From Rickettsiales bacterium (lineage in GTDB: Bacteria; Pseudomonadota; Alphaproteobacteria; Rickettsiales; UBA1997), in the NCBI GenBank assembly GCA_031283795.1, contig JAITBB010000083.1:1-18929 (forward strand): DNA of 18,929 nt, read 5' to 3'. The position numbers and the translations under genes were made by a program. A model generated the notes under the pieces. It saw only the letters and a list, made by a program, of their open reading frames with translations, was not told the DNA's origin and ran no database searches. Below are positions 8,169 through 15,475 of this stretch, in pieces. How positions within the stretch are numbered: the first letter of the stretch is position 1; every line of letters starts with the position of its first letter.

Positions 8169-8803
8169 TGGCGGTGGCAGTTATCGGGAAAAAGTTAGGT
8201 ATGACCAGGCTCTATTTGGAGGGGGGCGCGGCTGTGCCGGTGACCCTCATAAGAGTTTACGAAAGTCTAGTGAGCGATTTCAGAGTTTATGAGGATAGGG
8301 ATTTTAGCCATGTTACCCTCTCCTATGGAAAGGATGGGAAAACTGAGCGAAGAATAGGAAAGGCTGTGATGGGCTTCTATAAAAAGAAAGGTTTGGAGGC
8401 TCATGATTCTATGAGAACCTTTAAGGTGGAGAAGGGAGAAGAATTCTCTGTGGGCAGCTTCCTAGGAATTGAACAGCTAGAACAGAATGCTAAGGTGGAT
8501 GTTACGGGAATTTCCAAGGGGAAGGGCTTCGCCGGAGCAGTGAAAAGATTTGGATTCAAGGGTCAGCTGGCCCAGCATGGCAGTTCTCTGTCCCATAGAT
8601 CTCTAGGGGGCACGGGCTGCAGACGAAGGGAAGGAAAGGTCTTCAAGGGTAAGAAGATGGCTGGACATATGGGTTCGGAGAAGGTTACAGTTAAAAATCT
8701 GGAGATTGTGAAGATAGAGGGTGAAAACTCAATCCTCTGTATAAAGGGTGCTGTGCCCGGCTCCAGAGGGACTGAGCTCATAATTAGGAATTCGAACGGG
8801 TAG
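8168..8803 (+). CDS. rplC: 50S ribosomal protein L3
   Basis: 211 residues with VIGKKLGMTRLY at the start, DVTGISKGKGFAGAVKRFGF and GKVFKGKKMAGHMGSEKVTV. L3 reaches the peptidyl transferase centre and is an early assembly protein. Two tandem ATGs occur at 8165 and 8168. GGAGG at 8157-8161 is 3 bases from the first and 6 from the second, so 8168 is preferred; it overlaps the rpsJ stop by one base. The glutamine in the extended loop that PrmB methylates in E. coli L3 (GSIGQ context) is replaced here by Cys151 (GGTGCRRREGK), and the usual Gln-x-x-Pro neighbourhood is changed too. Confidence 0.96.
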   Translation: MAVAVIGKKLGMTRLYLEGGAAVPVTLIRVYESLVSDFRVYEDRDFSHVTLSYGKDGKTERRIGKAVMGFYKKKGLEAHDSMRTFKVEKGEEFSVGSFLGIEQLEQNAKVDVTGISKGKGFAGAVKRFGFKGQLAQHGSSLSHRSLGGTGCRRREGKVFKGKKMAGHMGSEKVTVKNLEIVKIEGENSILCIKGAVPGSRGTELIIRNSNG

Positions 8804-8811
8804 GGTTGGCA

Positions 8812-9432
8812 ATGCAGCAGCTGTTAGTTTTAAATTTAGATAGTCTGGAGGAAACTAGAAGCGATATCGAGGGTATTGATATTGATTCACGGGAAGGGGA
8901 GAAGTGTGTACCCCTAGTGGTTAAATGGCAACTCGCCAGAGCAAGATTTGGTACTGCCAAGACTAAATTGATGTCTGAGGTGACTGGTTCCACAAGAAAA
9001 ATAGTCAGGCAGAAGGGAAGCGGAGGTGCTAGACATGGATCTAGGCGGGCCGTCCAGTTTGTAGGGGGACGGACGTGCTTTGGTCCGCAGCCAAGAGACT
9101 TCAGTTTTTCGATTCCCAGGAAAATTGTGGCTAGAGCTCGGAAGTTTGTTCTCAGAGAGAAGGTTAAAAATGACCGAGTGATTCTTATCGAAGGGATGGA
9201 CAGTCTTGGGCTGAGTACCAGAGGGTTGGCCAAAAAACTCAGGACAAAGAACATAGAGAGGGCTCTCGTGGTCTGTGATGAGGAGTATAAAAATTTTGCC
9301 CTGTCTCTGAGAAATCTCTTTAACTATAAGAGTCTCACCAGTGAAGCATTGAACGTGTTAGATATTCTCAATTTTGACTATCTTCTCTTTGACAAAAAAC
9401 TCTTGAATAACCTTGAGGAGGCGCTAGTATGA
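8812..9432 (+). CDS. rplD: 50S ribosomal protein L4
   Basis: 206 residues from ATG 8812. L4 is an early-binding large-subunit protein that lines the exit tunnel; in E. coli it also represses its own operon. The conserved extended loop is clear: VRQKGSGGARHGSRRA, about residues 65-80, followed by GGRTCFGPQPRDFSFSIPRK. The rest follows the family to a normal length. A TTG at 8806 could add two residues, but ATG 8812 leaves better room after the weak purine stretch overlapping the rplC stop. Only 8 bases separate it from rplC, and it overlaps rplW by four bases (ATGA), so translation is probably coupled. Confidence 0.95.
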   Translation: MQQLLVLNLDSLEETRSDIEGIDIDSREGEKCVPLVVKWQLARARFGTAKTKLMSEVTGSTRKIVRQKGSGGARHGSRRAVQFVGGRTCFGPQPRDFSFSIPRKIVARARKFVLREKVKNDRVILIEGMDSLGLSTRGLAKKLRTKNIERALVVCDEEYKNFALSLRNLFNYKSLTSEALNVLDILNFDYLLFDKKLLNNLEEALV

Positions 9433-9728
9433 CTCTAGGTCGCGTCTATGACATTATAATTTCAGCCATAGTTACAGAAAAAACCAATCTGCAGATGGCG
9501 GATAGTAAGATAGTTCTGGAGGTTATACCCTCGGCCACAAAGAAAGATGTGAAGAAGGCAGTGGAAACTGTGTTTGGCTTTGGAGTAGAAAAGGTTAATG
9601 TTATCACCACCCCTGGGAAGCTTAAGAAATTCAAAGGAACAAAGGGTCTGAGGAGTTCCAGAAAGAAGGCTATGGTTAGCCTCAAAAAAGGACAGCAGTT
9701 GGATCTGACGAAACTGGAGGTGAAATAG
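9429..9728 (+). CDS. rplW: 50S ribosomal protein L23
   Basis: 99 residues, the usual size. L23 sits at the tunnel exit and docks trigger factor and the signal recognition particle (family knowledge). The motif [19 protein letters not shown] and the basic loop [19 protein letters not shown] before the last strand identify it. GAGGAGG sits about 8 bases before the ATG, one of the best Shine-Dalgarno sequences in the operon. The start overlaps the rplD stop. Confidence 0.95.
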   Translation: MTLGRVYDIIISAIVTEKTNLQMADSKIVLEVIPSATKKDVKKAVETVFGFGVEKVNVITTPGKLKKFKGTKGLRSSRKKAMVSLKKGQQLDLTKLEVK

Positions 9729-9733
9729 AGAAT

Positions 9734-10558
9734 ATGGCTATAAAGGATTTTAGGCCGGTCACAAAATCCATGAGGGGTCTTAAGCTGGTCAGCAGGACAG
9801 GTCTGTGGAATGGAGGGCCATTGAAAATGCTAACCCAGCAGAAAAATAGCAAGGCTGGCCGCAATAACTATGGTCACATCACTGTGCGTAGACGCGGCAG
9901 TGGGCACAAAAAAACCTACAGAACGGTTGACTTTAGGAGAAATAGATATGATATCATGGCTACCGTCGAGAGAATAGAATATGATCCAAACAGAAGCGCC
10001 TTCATAGCGCTGCTGAAATATTCAGACGGGATTTTTTCTTACATAATAGCCCCAGAGGGAATGAAAGTCGGAGATATCGTCTCCTCTTCAAGGAAATTAC
10101 TCGACATAAAGCCTGGGAACGCTATGCCTCTTATGGTGATGCCCATTGGCACGTTCATACACAACATAGAGAACAAGCCGGGTGCTGGCGGTAAAATAAC
10201 CAGAAGCGCTGGGAATTTTGCTCAGTTAGCTGGAAAGGATGAGGGCTATGCCATAGTTAGACTACAGTCTGGTGAAACAAAAAAATTCCCGCTGGATTGT
10301 CTGGCCACAGTTGGTCCGGTTAGCAATCCAGACAAGAAAAATGAAAAATTGGGCAAGGCCGGTAGGAATAGGTGGTTGGGTAAGAGACCTAGTGTGAGAG
10401 GAGAATCTATGAATCCCGTTGATCACCCCCATGGTGGTAGAACAAGAGGTGGAAGAAACCCAGTTTCTCCTACCGGAGTGTGCGCAAGGGGCGGTAGAAC
10501 CCGCAGGAGAAATAATCCAACTAACAGGTTTATAGTAAAAAGTCGTCATAAGGAGTAG
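9734..10558 (+). CDS. rplB: 50S ribosomal protein L2
   Basis: 274 residues (E. coli 273). L2 helps subunit association and peptidyl transfer. Seen directly: [14 protein letters not shown] at the start; [54 protein letters not shown]; and the strongly conserved [10 protein letters not shown] with its essential His near 229. The C-terminal tail reads [20 protein letters not shown], more Arg-rich than the usual K-x-K-x-PVSPWG version, and the usual Trp after PVSP is Thr. Five bases separate it from rplW. A decayed fragment of this gene (residues about 66-91) is present at 15560-15630 on the other strand. Confidence 0.98.
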   Translation: MAIKDFRPVTKSMRGLKLVSRTGLWNGGPLKMLTQQKNSKAGRNNYGHITVRRRGSGHKKTYRTVDFRRNRYDIMATVERIEYDPNRSAFIALLKYSDGIFSYIIAPEGMKVGDIVSSSRKLLDIKPGNAMPLMVMPIGTFIHNIENKPGAGGKITRSAGNFAQLAGKDEGYAIVRLQSGETKKFPLDCLATVGPVSNPDKKNEKLGKAGRNRWLGKRPSVRGESMNPVDHPHGGRTRGGRNPVSPTGVCARGGRTRRRNNPTNRFIVKSRHKE

Positions 10559-10568
10559 ATAGTAAGAT

Positions 10569-10868
10569 ATGACAAGATCAGTTTGGAAGATCCCTTTCGT
10601 TGATGGATATTTGATTAAAAAGGCTAAATTAGCCTCCATTGATCCGAAGAAGCCGGTTATAAAGACCTGGTCCAGGAGGTCGACGATTCTGCCTCAGTTT
10701 GTGGGTCTCAGCTTTGCCGTCTACAATGGCAAGAAATTTATTCCGGTTCTGGTGTCCGAAGATATGGTGGGCCACAAGTTTGGTGAATTTTCTCCCACTA
10801 GGACATTTCGTGGTCACACTGGAAATAGAAAGACGGAGACGAAAGACAGTAAAAAGGACAGTAAATGA
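10569..10868 (+). CDS. rpsS: 30S ribosomal protein S19
   Basis: 99 residues. S19 lies in the 30S head next to S13 and contacts the A-site tRNA region. Blocks seen: [55 protein letters not shown] and [14 protein letters not shown]. The tail [12 protein letters not shown] is short and charged. AAGGAG lies at 10550-10555, at the very end of rplB, a rather long distance from the ATG. A degraded partial copy of the middle of this gene is found at 15476-15559 on the minus strand. Confidence 0.97.
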   Translation: MTRSVWKIPFVDGYLIKKAKLASIDPKKPVIKTWSRRSTILPQFVGLSFAVYNGKKFIPVLVSEDMVGHKFGEFSPTRTFRGHTGNRKTETKDSKKDSK

Positions 10869-10890
10869 TGAAAACTAGTGGGGAGGTTCT

Positions 10891-11262
10891 ATGAGTGAGA
10901 GTTCTGTGAATGGAGAGAAAAAGTGTGCCCAGGCTTACTTGGGAAATCTAAGGGGTGGTATGACCAAGCTTGGCAAGATTGTCAGAAGCATCCGGGGGTT
11001 GCCGGTGGGTAAGGCAATAACACAGCTGGGTTTCTGTAATCTCAAACTGGCCTCTCCTGTGAGGAACCTGCTGAAATCCGCTATAACTAACGCGGAAAAT
11101 AACCATGGCATGGATATGGACAAACTAGTGATTCAGAGAATTGACATGGGCAAGGCTTTTACCATAAAGAGGTCTAGAGCCAGAGCAAGGGGTAGGGGGT
11201 CAAAGATTCATAAACCCTTTTGTAATCTTAGAATAATTTTAACCGAAACAGAGGAAAGCTAA
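10891..11262 (+). CDS. rplV: 50S ribosomal protein L22
   Basis: 123 residues, with about ten more at the N-terminus than the E. coli protein (SESSVNGEKK). L22 lines the exit tunnel and interacts with several 23S rRNA domains. The family course is clear: KLGKIVRSIRGLPVGKAITQ, LLKSAITNAENNHGMDMDKL, and the tunnel hairpin FTIKRSRARARGRGSKIHKP followed by NLRIILTE. GGGGAGG lies about 5 bases before the ATG, which supports this start. Confidence 0.95.
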   Translation: MSESSVNGEKKCAQAYLGNLRGGMTKLGKIVRSIRGLPVGKAITQLGFCNLKLASPVRNLLKSAITNAENNHGMDMDKLVIQRIDMGKAFTIKRSRARARGRGSKIHKPFCNLRIILTETEES

Positions 11263-11263
11263 T

Positions 11264-11881
11264 ATGGGGCAGAAAGTAGATCCAGTCTGTTTCAGACTGT
11301 CGCTGAACAACAATTGGACATCTATGTGGTGTGATGACCATAAATATAAGAGTAACTTTATAAAGGATCTACAGATATGGGACTACATATTCAAGAATTT
11401 TAAAAATTGCTCTATCTCCAGAGTAATCACGGAGAGAACCAATGACCGCCTCATTGTTCTGATAAGAACTGCGAAGCCGGGCACTATAATTGGTAAAAAG
11501 GGAGCAGATATAGAGAAAATCAGGAAATATATTCAGCAGAATATGAAGGAAAAGGATGTGCTGGTCAAGATAATGGAGGTGGAAAAACCTGACCTGGATG
11601 CTGAATTGATAGGACAAAATATAGCTAGACAGATAGAGAATAGGTCGGCATTCAAGAGAGTTGTGAAGAAAGCGATCCAAAACGTTATGAAATATGGGGC
11701 TCTGGGAGTTAAGATCAAGGTTTCCGGCAGACTCAATGGCGTTGATATCGCCAGAACCGAAACATATAGAGAAGGCTCTATTCCACTGCATACTCTGAGG
11801 GCCAATGTGAGCTATGCCCATACGGAGGCTAGGTGCAGCTACGGTGTGATAGGCATCAAGGTTTGGGTCTACAAAAAATAG
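11264..11881 (+). CDS. rpsC: 30S ribosomal protein S3, short C-terminus
   Basis: 205 residues. S3 lines the mRNA entry tunnel and has mRNA helicase activity with S4 and S5. It begins MGQKVDPVCFRLSLNNNWTS and has the KH motif GTIIGKKGADIEKI near 70, then SGRLNGVDIARTETYREGSI and the final GVIGIKVWVYKK. E. coli S3 continues for roughly 25 more residues as a basic tail, which is absent here; the frame simply stops, and no tail is seen in other frames. One base separates it from rplV. This is the last S10-operon gene present: rplP, normally next, is missing. Confidence 0.96.
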   Translation: MGQKVDPVCFRLSLNNNWTSMWCDDHKYKSNFIKDLQIWDYIFKNFKNCSISRVITERTNDRLIVLIRTAKPGTIIGKKGADIEKIRKYIQQNMKEKDVLVKIMEVEKPDLDAELIGQNIARQIENRSAFKRVVKKAIQNVMKYGALGVKIKVSGRLNGVDIARTETYREGSIPLHTLRANVSYAHTEARCSYGVIGIKVWVYKK

Positions 11882-11889
11882 AAGTAGAC

Positions 11890-11910
11890 AGAATCAGGGC
11901 CCTGGTTTCT
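11890..11910 (+). terminator. Possible weak terminator or processing hairpin after rpsC
   Basis: AGAATCAG pairs with CTGGTTTCT (8 pairs with one bulged T) around a GGCC loop, 8 bases after the rpsC stop. The core is the palindrome CAGGGCCCTG. There is no following T-run, so intrinsic termination would be weak. It may mark the 3' end of the shortened S10 transcript or a processing site. Confidence 0.3.
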
Positions 11911-11961
11911 AGAGCTGGGTACAAATCACATAATAGGTAATATTTTGTAATAAAAAATGAT

Positions 11962-11990
11962 TTGACTGTAGCCTGGAGTGTTACTAGCAT
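11962..11990 (+). promoter_or_regulatory. Candidate lpxA-lpxI promoter
   Basis: TTGACT (11962-11967, five of six), an exact 17-base spacer, then TAGCAT (11985-11990, four of six). The start would be near 11997. This lies downstream of the GTG at 11978, the first possible lpxA start, and so argues for a later start codon. Confidence 0.4.
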
Positions 11991-12040
11991 TACCTTCGTC
12001 GAAAGATCCATGGGGAAATATTGTGTATAGGCAGAATACA

Positions 12041-12928
12041 GTGAAGAATAACAGTCGGACTGGAGTTGAATTCCTGAAGGACTATGGTTACCTGAAGAAG
12101 GGTGTCACCATACACCCTACAGCCATAGTGGATCCTGCTGCACAGCTAGGTGAAAACGTTGTAATAGGTCCATACTGCATAGTCGGCTCGGGCGTCTCTA
12201 TCGGGGATGGCTGTGGATTGAAACCCCATGTAATTATAGAGGGACAGGTTGAGATTGGATCGAATAATAAGATTTTTTCCTTCGCTGTGATAGGACAGGA
12301 TCCGCAAGATCTAAAGTATGAGGGGGAAAGGTCGATGATAAAAATAGGCAATGACAACCTCATAAGGGAGCACTGCACTATACACCCTGGCACAAGAGGA
12401 GGCGGGATGGTCACAAGAGTAGGCAACGGGAACCTGCTGATGGTTAACACTCATATAGCCCACGATTGCACTGTGGGAGATAATTGTGTTCTGGCGAACA
12501 ATGTTACTCTAGGTGGTCATGTGGAGCTCGGAGACTACACGGTAATCGGTGGCCTGTCGGCCGTGCATCAGAAAGTTAGAATCGGAAAACACGCGATGAT
12601 CGGGGGTCTGACGGCTGTTATCAGGGATGTGATACCCTACGGCATTGTTATTGAGCCAAGGGAGGCAGACCTTAGAGGTATAAATATTCTTGGTCTCAGT
12701 AGAAGAGGTTTTCCCAGAAAGGAGATAAATAATCTCAGGAATTTCTATAGGGACGTTTTCTGCTCTGAGAGTGGGAATATATTTGAGCTGGCGGAGAGTC
12801 TAAGGGATAAGTACGCAGATTCAAGTGCCGTTCTCGAGGTGATAGAATTTCTGCTGGGGGATTCCGAAAGAAATTTTGTTGTAAAGTCCAGAGCCGTACC
12901 CTCGAAAGACTCTATGGCAAATGGATAG
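12041..12928 (+). CDS. lpxA: UDP-N-acetylglucosamine acyltransferase LpxA
   Basis: 295 residues from GTG 12041. LpxA transfers a 3-hydroxyacyl chain from ACP to UDP-GlcNAc, the first step of lipid A synthesis. The left-handed beta helix is evident from hexapeptide repeats starting at VTIHPTAIVDPAAQLGENVV. The catalytic base is the second His of NTHIAHDC (141 in this numbering, E. coli H125), and AVHQ and LSRRGF follow as in E. coli. The paired glycines in AMIGG match the E. coli pocket, which hints at a long acyl chain (inference). No ATG precedes the domain: possible starts are GTG at 11978, 12023 or 12041, each adding a non-family leader; 12041 gives the shortest and fits the promoter. The stop overlaps lpxI by 8 bases. 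Confidence 0.93.
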   Translation: MKNNSRTGVEFLKDYGYLKKGVTIHPTAIVDPAAQLGENVVIGPYCIVGSGVSIGDGCGLKPHVIIEGQVEIGSNNKIFSFAVIGQDPQDLKYEGERSMIKIGNDNLIREHCTIHPGTRGGGMVTRVGNGNLLMVNTHIAHDCTVGDNCVLANNVTLGGHVELGDYTVIGGLSAVHQKVRIGKHAMIGGLTAVIRDVIPYGIVIEPREADLRGINILGLSRRGFPRKEINNLRNFYRDVFCSESGNIFELAESLRDKYADSSAVLEVIEFLLGDSERNFVVKSRAVPSKDSMANG

Positions 12929-13748
12929 GCTCGGACTAATAGCGGGTTCGGGTAGACTCCCTCTCGATATAGTCGATCACTGTAGAGAAAACGGAATCGA
13001 GCTGTTCTGTGTTCTTCTAAAACATCAAGCTCGGGTGGATGACTATGGTACTCTGGATCTTCTAGAGCTAGAGATTGGCCAGGTTGGTAAAATAATTGAT
13101 TTCTTCAGAAAAAACAGAGTGACCAGGCTGGTTCTGGCGGGCGGAATAGAAAAACCATCGTTTATGTCTCCCAAAATGGATGCAAAGGGAATTGCCCTGG
13201 TAGGGAATATCCTGAAGAACAAAATAATTGGAGATAATTCTATGTTGAAAACCGCTATAGGTTTTCTAGAGAAAAATGGTTTCCAGGTTCTAGAGGTAGA
13301 CTCTCTAGTGAAGAACCTAAAACTGGAGGAGGGTCCAAACAATGGAATAAAATGCAGCGCCGAACAGCTTAGCGATATAGAACTTGGCTGTGATATTCTG
13401 AAGAGACTCAGCGAATTTGATCTGGGACAGGCGGTAGCCGTACAGCGGAGAAGCATAGTGGCTATAGAGTGCTATGAGGGTACGGCTGGTCTAATCGATA
13501 GGGTTGGTCGGCTTAGACTTCCCGAGGAGAAGGGACCGATTCTTATAAAGATCGGAAAACTGGGTCAGACTCGGAAGGCGGATTTACCATCCCTAGGCCC
13601 GGACACCATGGAGCAGCTTCACAGCGCCGGCTTCGCTGGTGCAGCTGTTGATTGTAACAATTGCCTAGTTATTTCCCGTAAAAGTACGGTAGAAATAGCA
13701 ACAAAACACAACTTATTCTTGTATGGTTTAAACGTGTATACCGTGTAA
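12921..13748 (+). CDS. lpxI: UDP-2,3-diacylglucosamine diphosphatase LpxI
   Basis: 275 residues. LpxI hydrolyses UDP-2,3-diacylglucosamine to lipid X and UMP; it replaces LpxH in most alphaproteobacteria. The N-terminal domain starts RLGLIAGSGRLPLDI and has EIGQVGKIIDFF and LVLAGGIEKPS. The C-terminal DUF1009 catalytic domain has DIELGCDIL, DLGQAVAVQ, AIECYEGTAGLIDR, LIKIGKLGQTRKADLP and LGPDTM, whose Asp228 corresponds to the catalytic aspartate of the family. It overlaps the end of lpxA, as expected for the lpxA-lpxI pair of alphaproteobacteria. fabZ, lpxD and lpxB, usual neighbours, are not present here. A strong hairpin starts right after the stop. Confidence 0.95.
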   Translation: MDRLGLIAGSGRLPLDIVDHCRENGIELFCVLLKHQARVDDYGTLDLLELEIGQVGKIIDFFRKNRVTRLVLAGGIEKPSFMSPKMDAKGIALVGNILKNKIIGDNSMLKTAIGFLEKNGFQVLEVDSLVKNLKLEEGPNNGIKCSAEQLSDIELGCDILKRLSEFDLGQAVAVQRRSIVAIECYEGTAGLIDRVGRLRLPEEKGPILIKIGKLGQTRKADLPSLGPDTMEQLHSAGFAGAAVDCNNCLVISRKSTVEIATKHNLFLYGLNVYTV

Positions 13749-14213
13749 AACCGCCAACCTTGGGGGCTCCACCCAACGGTGGGGCCCTCATAAAGGAGGC
13801 GGTAAAATTCTAAACCATAAATTGTATTAATCAATACGGATGATTATAAAATTTTTTAAACAGTCTCTGCTGAAGGAAAAACACCGGGGTTTATCCATTT
13901 GGTTGCATCGCCCTCTGATGTGATTCCGAAGGAAGTGGAGCAGGAAAGTTGGTGACATGGTGAAAAATTGCTGTGTTCATTTTTATTTCCCGCCTGCTGA
14001 ATGGTGATTCATTTGTATCTAGAAACCCAGTTGAGCACTAGATGGATCCTTTGTCACTCTTATCTGGATAGATTTTTTGATGTGTTCACACCAATAGCGG
14101 ATGGCGAGGCTGGTGTCGGTGGTAAATCCTGGGAGAGACCAGCGGTTGAACTGGGTGGCCCTATCCGGATCTCCATCATGTGAGAATACAATATTGTACT
14201 AGATGGTGAACCT
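13749..14213. other. 465-base gap between convergent lpxI and plsY
   Basis: Besides the hairpin it holds a plus-strand promoter-like pair, TTGTAT (13822-13827), 17 bases, TATAAA (13845-13850), with nothing recognisable downstream, and a perfect 12-base palindrome TACAATATTGTA (14187-14198) just past the plsY stop. A 60-codon plus-strand frame at 14001-14183 and a minus-strand frame of roughly 58 codons across 14020-14200 (contains IRYWCEHIKKSIQIRVTKDP, no ATG) match no family I know. I leave them uncalled. Confidence 0.45.
13750..13803. terminator. Long hairpin after lpxI, possible bidirectional terminator
   Basis: ACCGCC (13750-13755) pairs with GGCGGT (13798-13803), CCTT (13758-13761) with AAGG (13793-13796), and the inner arm 13762-13773 with 13778-13789 (12 pairs, two of them G-T) around a CAAC loop: about 22 base pairs in all. 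It starts two bases after the lpxI stop. The plus-strand 3' flank is AAAATTC, without a T-run. Read on the minus strand the hairpin is followed by TTTT, which would suit termination of transcripts from plsY. A further inverted repeat, ATGGTTTA (13723-13730) with TAAACCAT (13811-13818), encloses it. Confidence 0.6.
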
Positions 14214-14834
14214 CTATGATCGTCCCGACACGACACGAGAGGTCAGATCCCTTATGTTTTTCCTATGGGCCCAGAATATCACAGTGGATATTATGGCCAG
14301 TATACACAGACTAGTGTCATTGACCACAAAATATGAGCCAATCAACGTTGTCAAAATTGATACCAGCGTTGCTAGTCCGGAGATGCGAGAAATAAAGAAT
14401 ACAATGGACCAGGACAGGCCTGTGATCAGGAATAGCCTATAGTCTACAGCCAGCAGACCTAGGATAAAACTGGAGAATCCTTTCCCCCCCTTCCATCCCA
14501 ACCAGGGGCTAAAAATATGCCCGGCTACGGTCATCAGCAGCATTATCATAGCTACGGTTACACTGCCGCCACTTACCCTATTGGCCAGTAGCACTGGGAC
14601 TAGGCTTTTAGTCCCATCCAATAGAAATGTCAGGACTGCATATTTCGCTCCAAGAATCCTCCACACATTGGTAGCTCCGGTATTGCCAGACCCGTAGTTC
14701 CTTATGTCTACTTTCTTTATAAACTTCACAAGAAGGTAGCCAAAGGGTATAGCGCTCAGAAGGAAGCTCACCAGGAACATAGTAGTCCAGTTCATGATTA
14801 GAGAAATGCTAGTATTTTCAAGATACATACTCAT
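14214..14834 (-). CDS. plsY: Acyl-phosphate glycerol-3-phosphate acyltransferase PlsY
   Basis: 206 residues with about five membrane spans. PlsY moves an acyl group from acyl-phosphate to glycerol-3-phosphate, giving lysophosphatidate in the inner membrane; its substrate is the product of GpsA, whose gene starts at the end of this window. The three active-site loops are intact: GSGNTGATN (48-56), LLDGTKS (71-77) and GHIFSPWLGWKGGKG (105-119). The C-terminus has the family's HRKNIRDL. The ATG at 14834 overlaps the sspB stop as ATGA, so translation is probably coupled. A start at Met14 (14795) would fit the domain equally well but loses the coupling. Confidence 0.95.
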   Translation of the reverse strand: MSMYLENTSISLIMNWTTMFLVSFLLSAIPFGYLLVKFIKKVDIRNYGSGNTGATNVWRILGAKYAVLTFLLDGTKSLVPVLLANRVSGGSVTVAMIMLLMTVAGHIFSPWLGWKGGKGFSSFILGLLAVDYRLFLITGLSWSIVFFISRISGLATLVSILTTLIGSYFVVNDTSLCILAIISTVIFWAHRKNIRDLTSRVVSGRS

Positions 14835-15316
14835 AACCTGTTCTTAATGTCTTCAAATCTTATGAGATTATCACTGGAGTTGACGTCAACGTTAGCGGCT
14901 CTCTCTTCATATTCTATTCCAAAACCGCAGATACAGCCGTGATTGCCATTTATCGGATCTGTCCAATCTATAACGTCAAACGCAAGCTCCATACCGGATG
15001 TTTTATCGTTGAACACTAATATTGCTCCGAATGGAATCGAGATCTCTTCAAATTTACCCCCAAAATTCAACTCAACGGAGAAGTGGCTAGCATAGACCTT
15101 TAGATTTACAAACTGATGCTGCAGAATTATCACAATGTTCTGAGGATACTGCGCTCTGAGATATTTTGGAATCAGAACACCTCTGTGCCTGGTATCCACA
15201 ACAAACATGAGACATAGATTCTCCTCTGTCATCTTCTGAACCTCCCTCAGAACCGATCTAATCATGTTTCTAAAAGCCTTTTCCACCAAAACTCCGTAAT
15301 CCAACCCCACGTGCAT
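14831..15316 (-). CDS. sspB: ClpXP adaptor SspB, alphaproteobacterial type
   Basis: 161 residues. SspB tethers ssrA-tagged and other substrates to the ClpX unfoldase. The protein follows the alphaproteobacterial SspB fold: LDYGVLVEKAFRNMIRSVL helix, FVVDTRHRGVLIPKYLRAQYP, the strand IVIILQHQFVNLKVY, then LNFGGKFEEISIPFGAILVF. After an acidic, probably flexible stretch it ends in NLIRFEDIKNRL, which resembles the C-terminal ClpX-binding motif (hydrophobic-x-F/L-D-x-F/I-R/K-K) of the family. No strong Shine-Dalgarno precedes the ATG at 15316. It has its own candidate promoter and is the first gene of an sspB-plsY pair. Confidence 0.88.
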   Translation of the reverse strand: MHVGLDYGVLVEKAFRNMIRSVLREVQKMTEENLCLMFVVDTRHRGVLIPKYLRAQYPQNIVIILQHQFVNLKVYASHFSVELNFGGKFEEISIPFGAILVFNDKTSGMELAFDVIDWTDPINGNHGCICGFGIEYEERAANVDVNSSDNLIRFEDIKNRL

Positions 15317-15325
15317 TATCTACTA

Positions 15326-15368
15326 CTTTAGTCTAAAGGAATTATGCAGCTGGAAAAATTTTTTACAA
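15326..15368 (-). promoter_or_regulatory. Candidate sspB-plsY promoter with palindrome at the start site
   Basis: Minus-strand TTGTAA (15368-15363), 16 bases, then CATAAT (15346-15341, five of six). The start would fall near 15334, inside the inverted repeat CTTTAG-T-CTAAAG (15326-15338). A palindrome over the start site could be an operator or a short 5' RNA stem; this is inference. Confidence 0.45.
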
Positions 15369-15475
15369 CGTTATGGCAGAAAAAAGTGGACCAATTCCCG
15401 GCTATAGCCAAAATTCAGCGCATAGCCAACCTATTTCCCTCAGCACTATAAACTCTGTAGGTCCTTCCCCGATTT

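Noticed and set aside
13926..13960. CCGAAGGAAGTGGAGCAGG resembles the 4.5S SRP RNA apical loop
   Set aside because: The GGAA tetraloop context and the facing strand of helix 8 are absent; only the short purine string matches.
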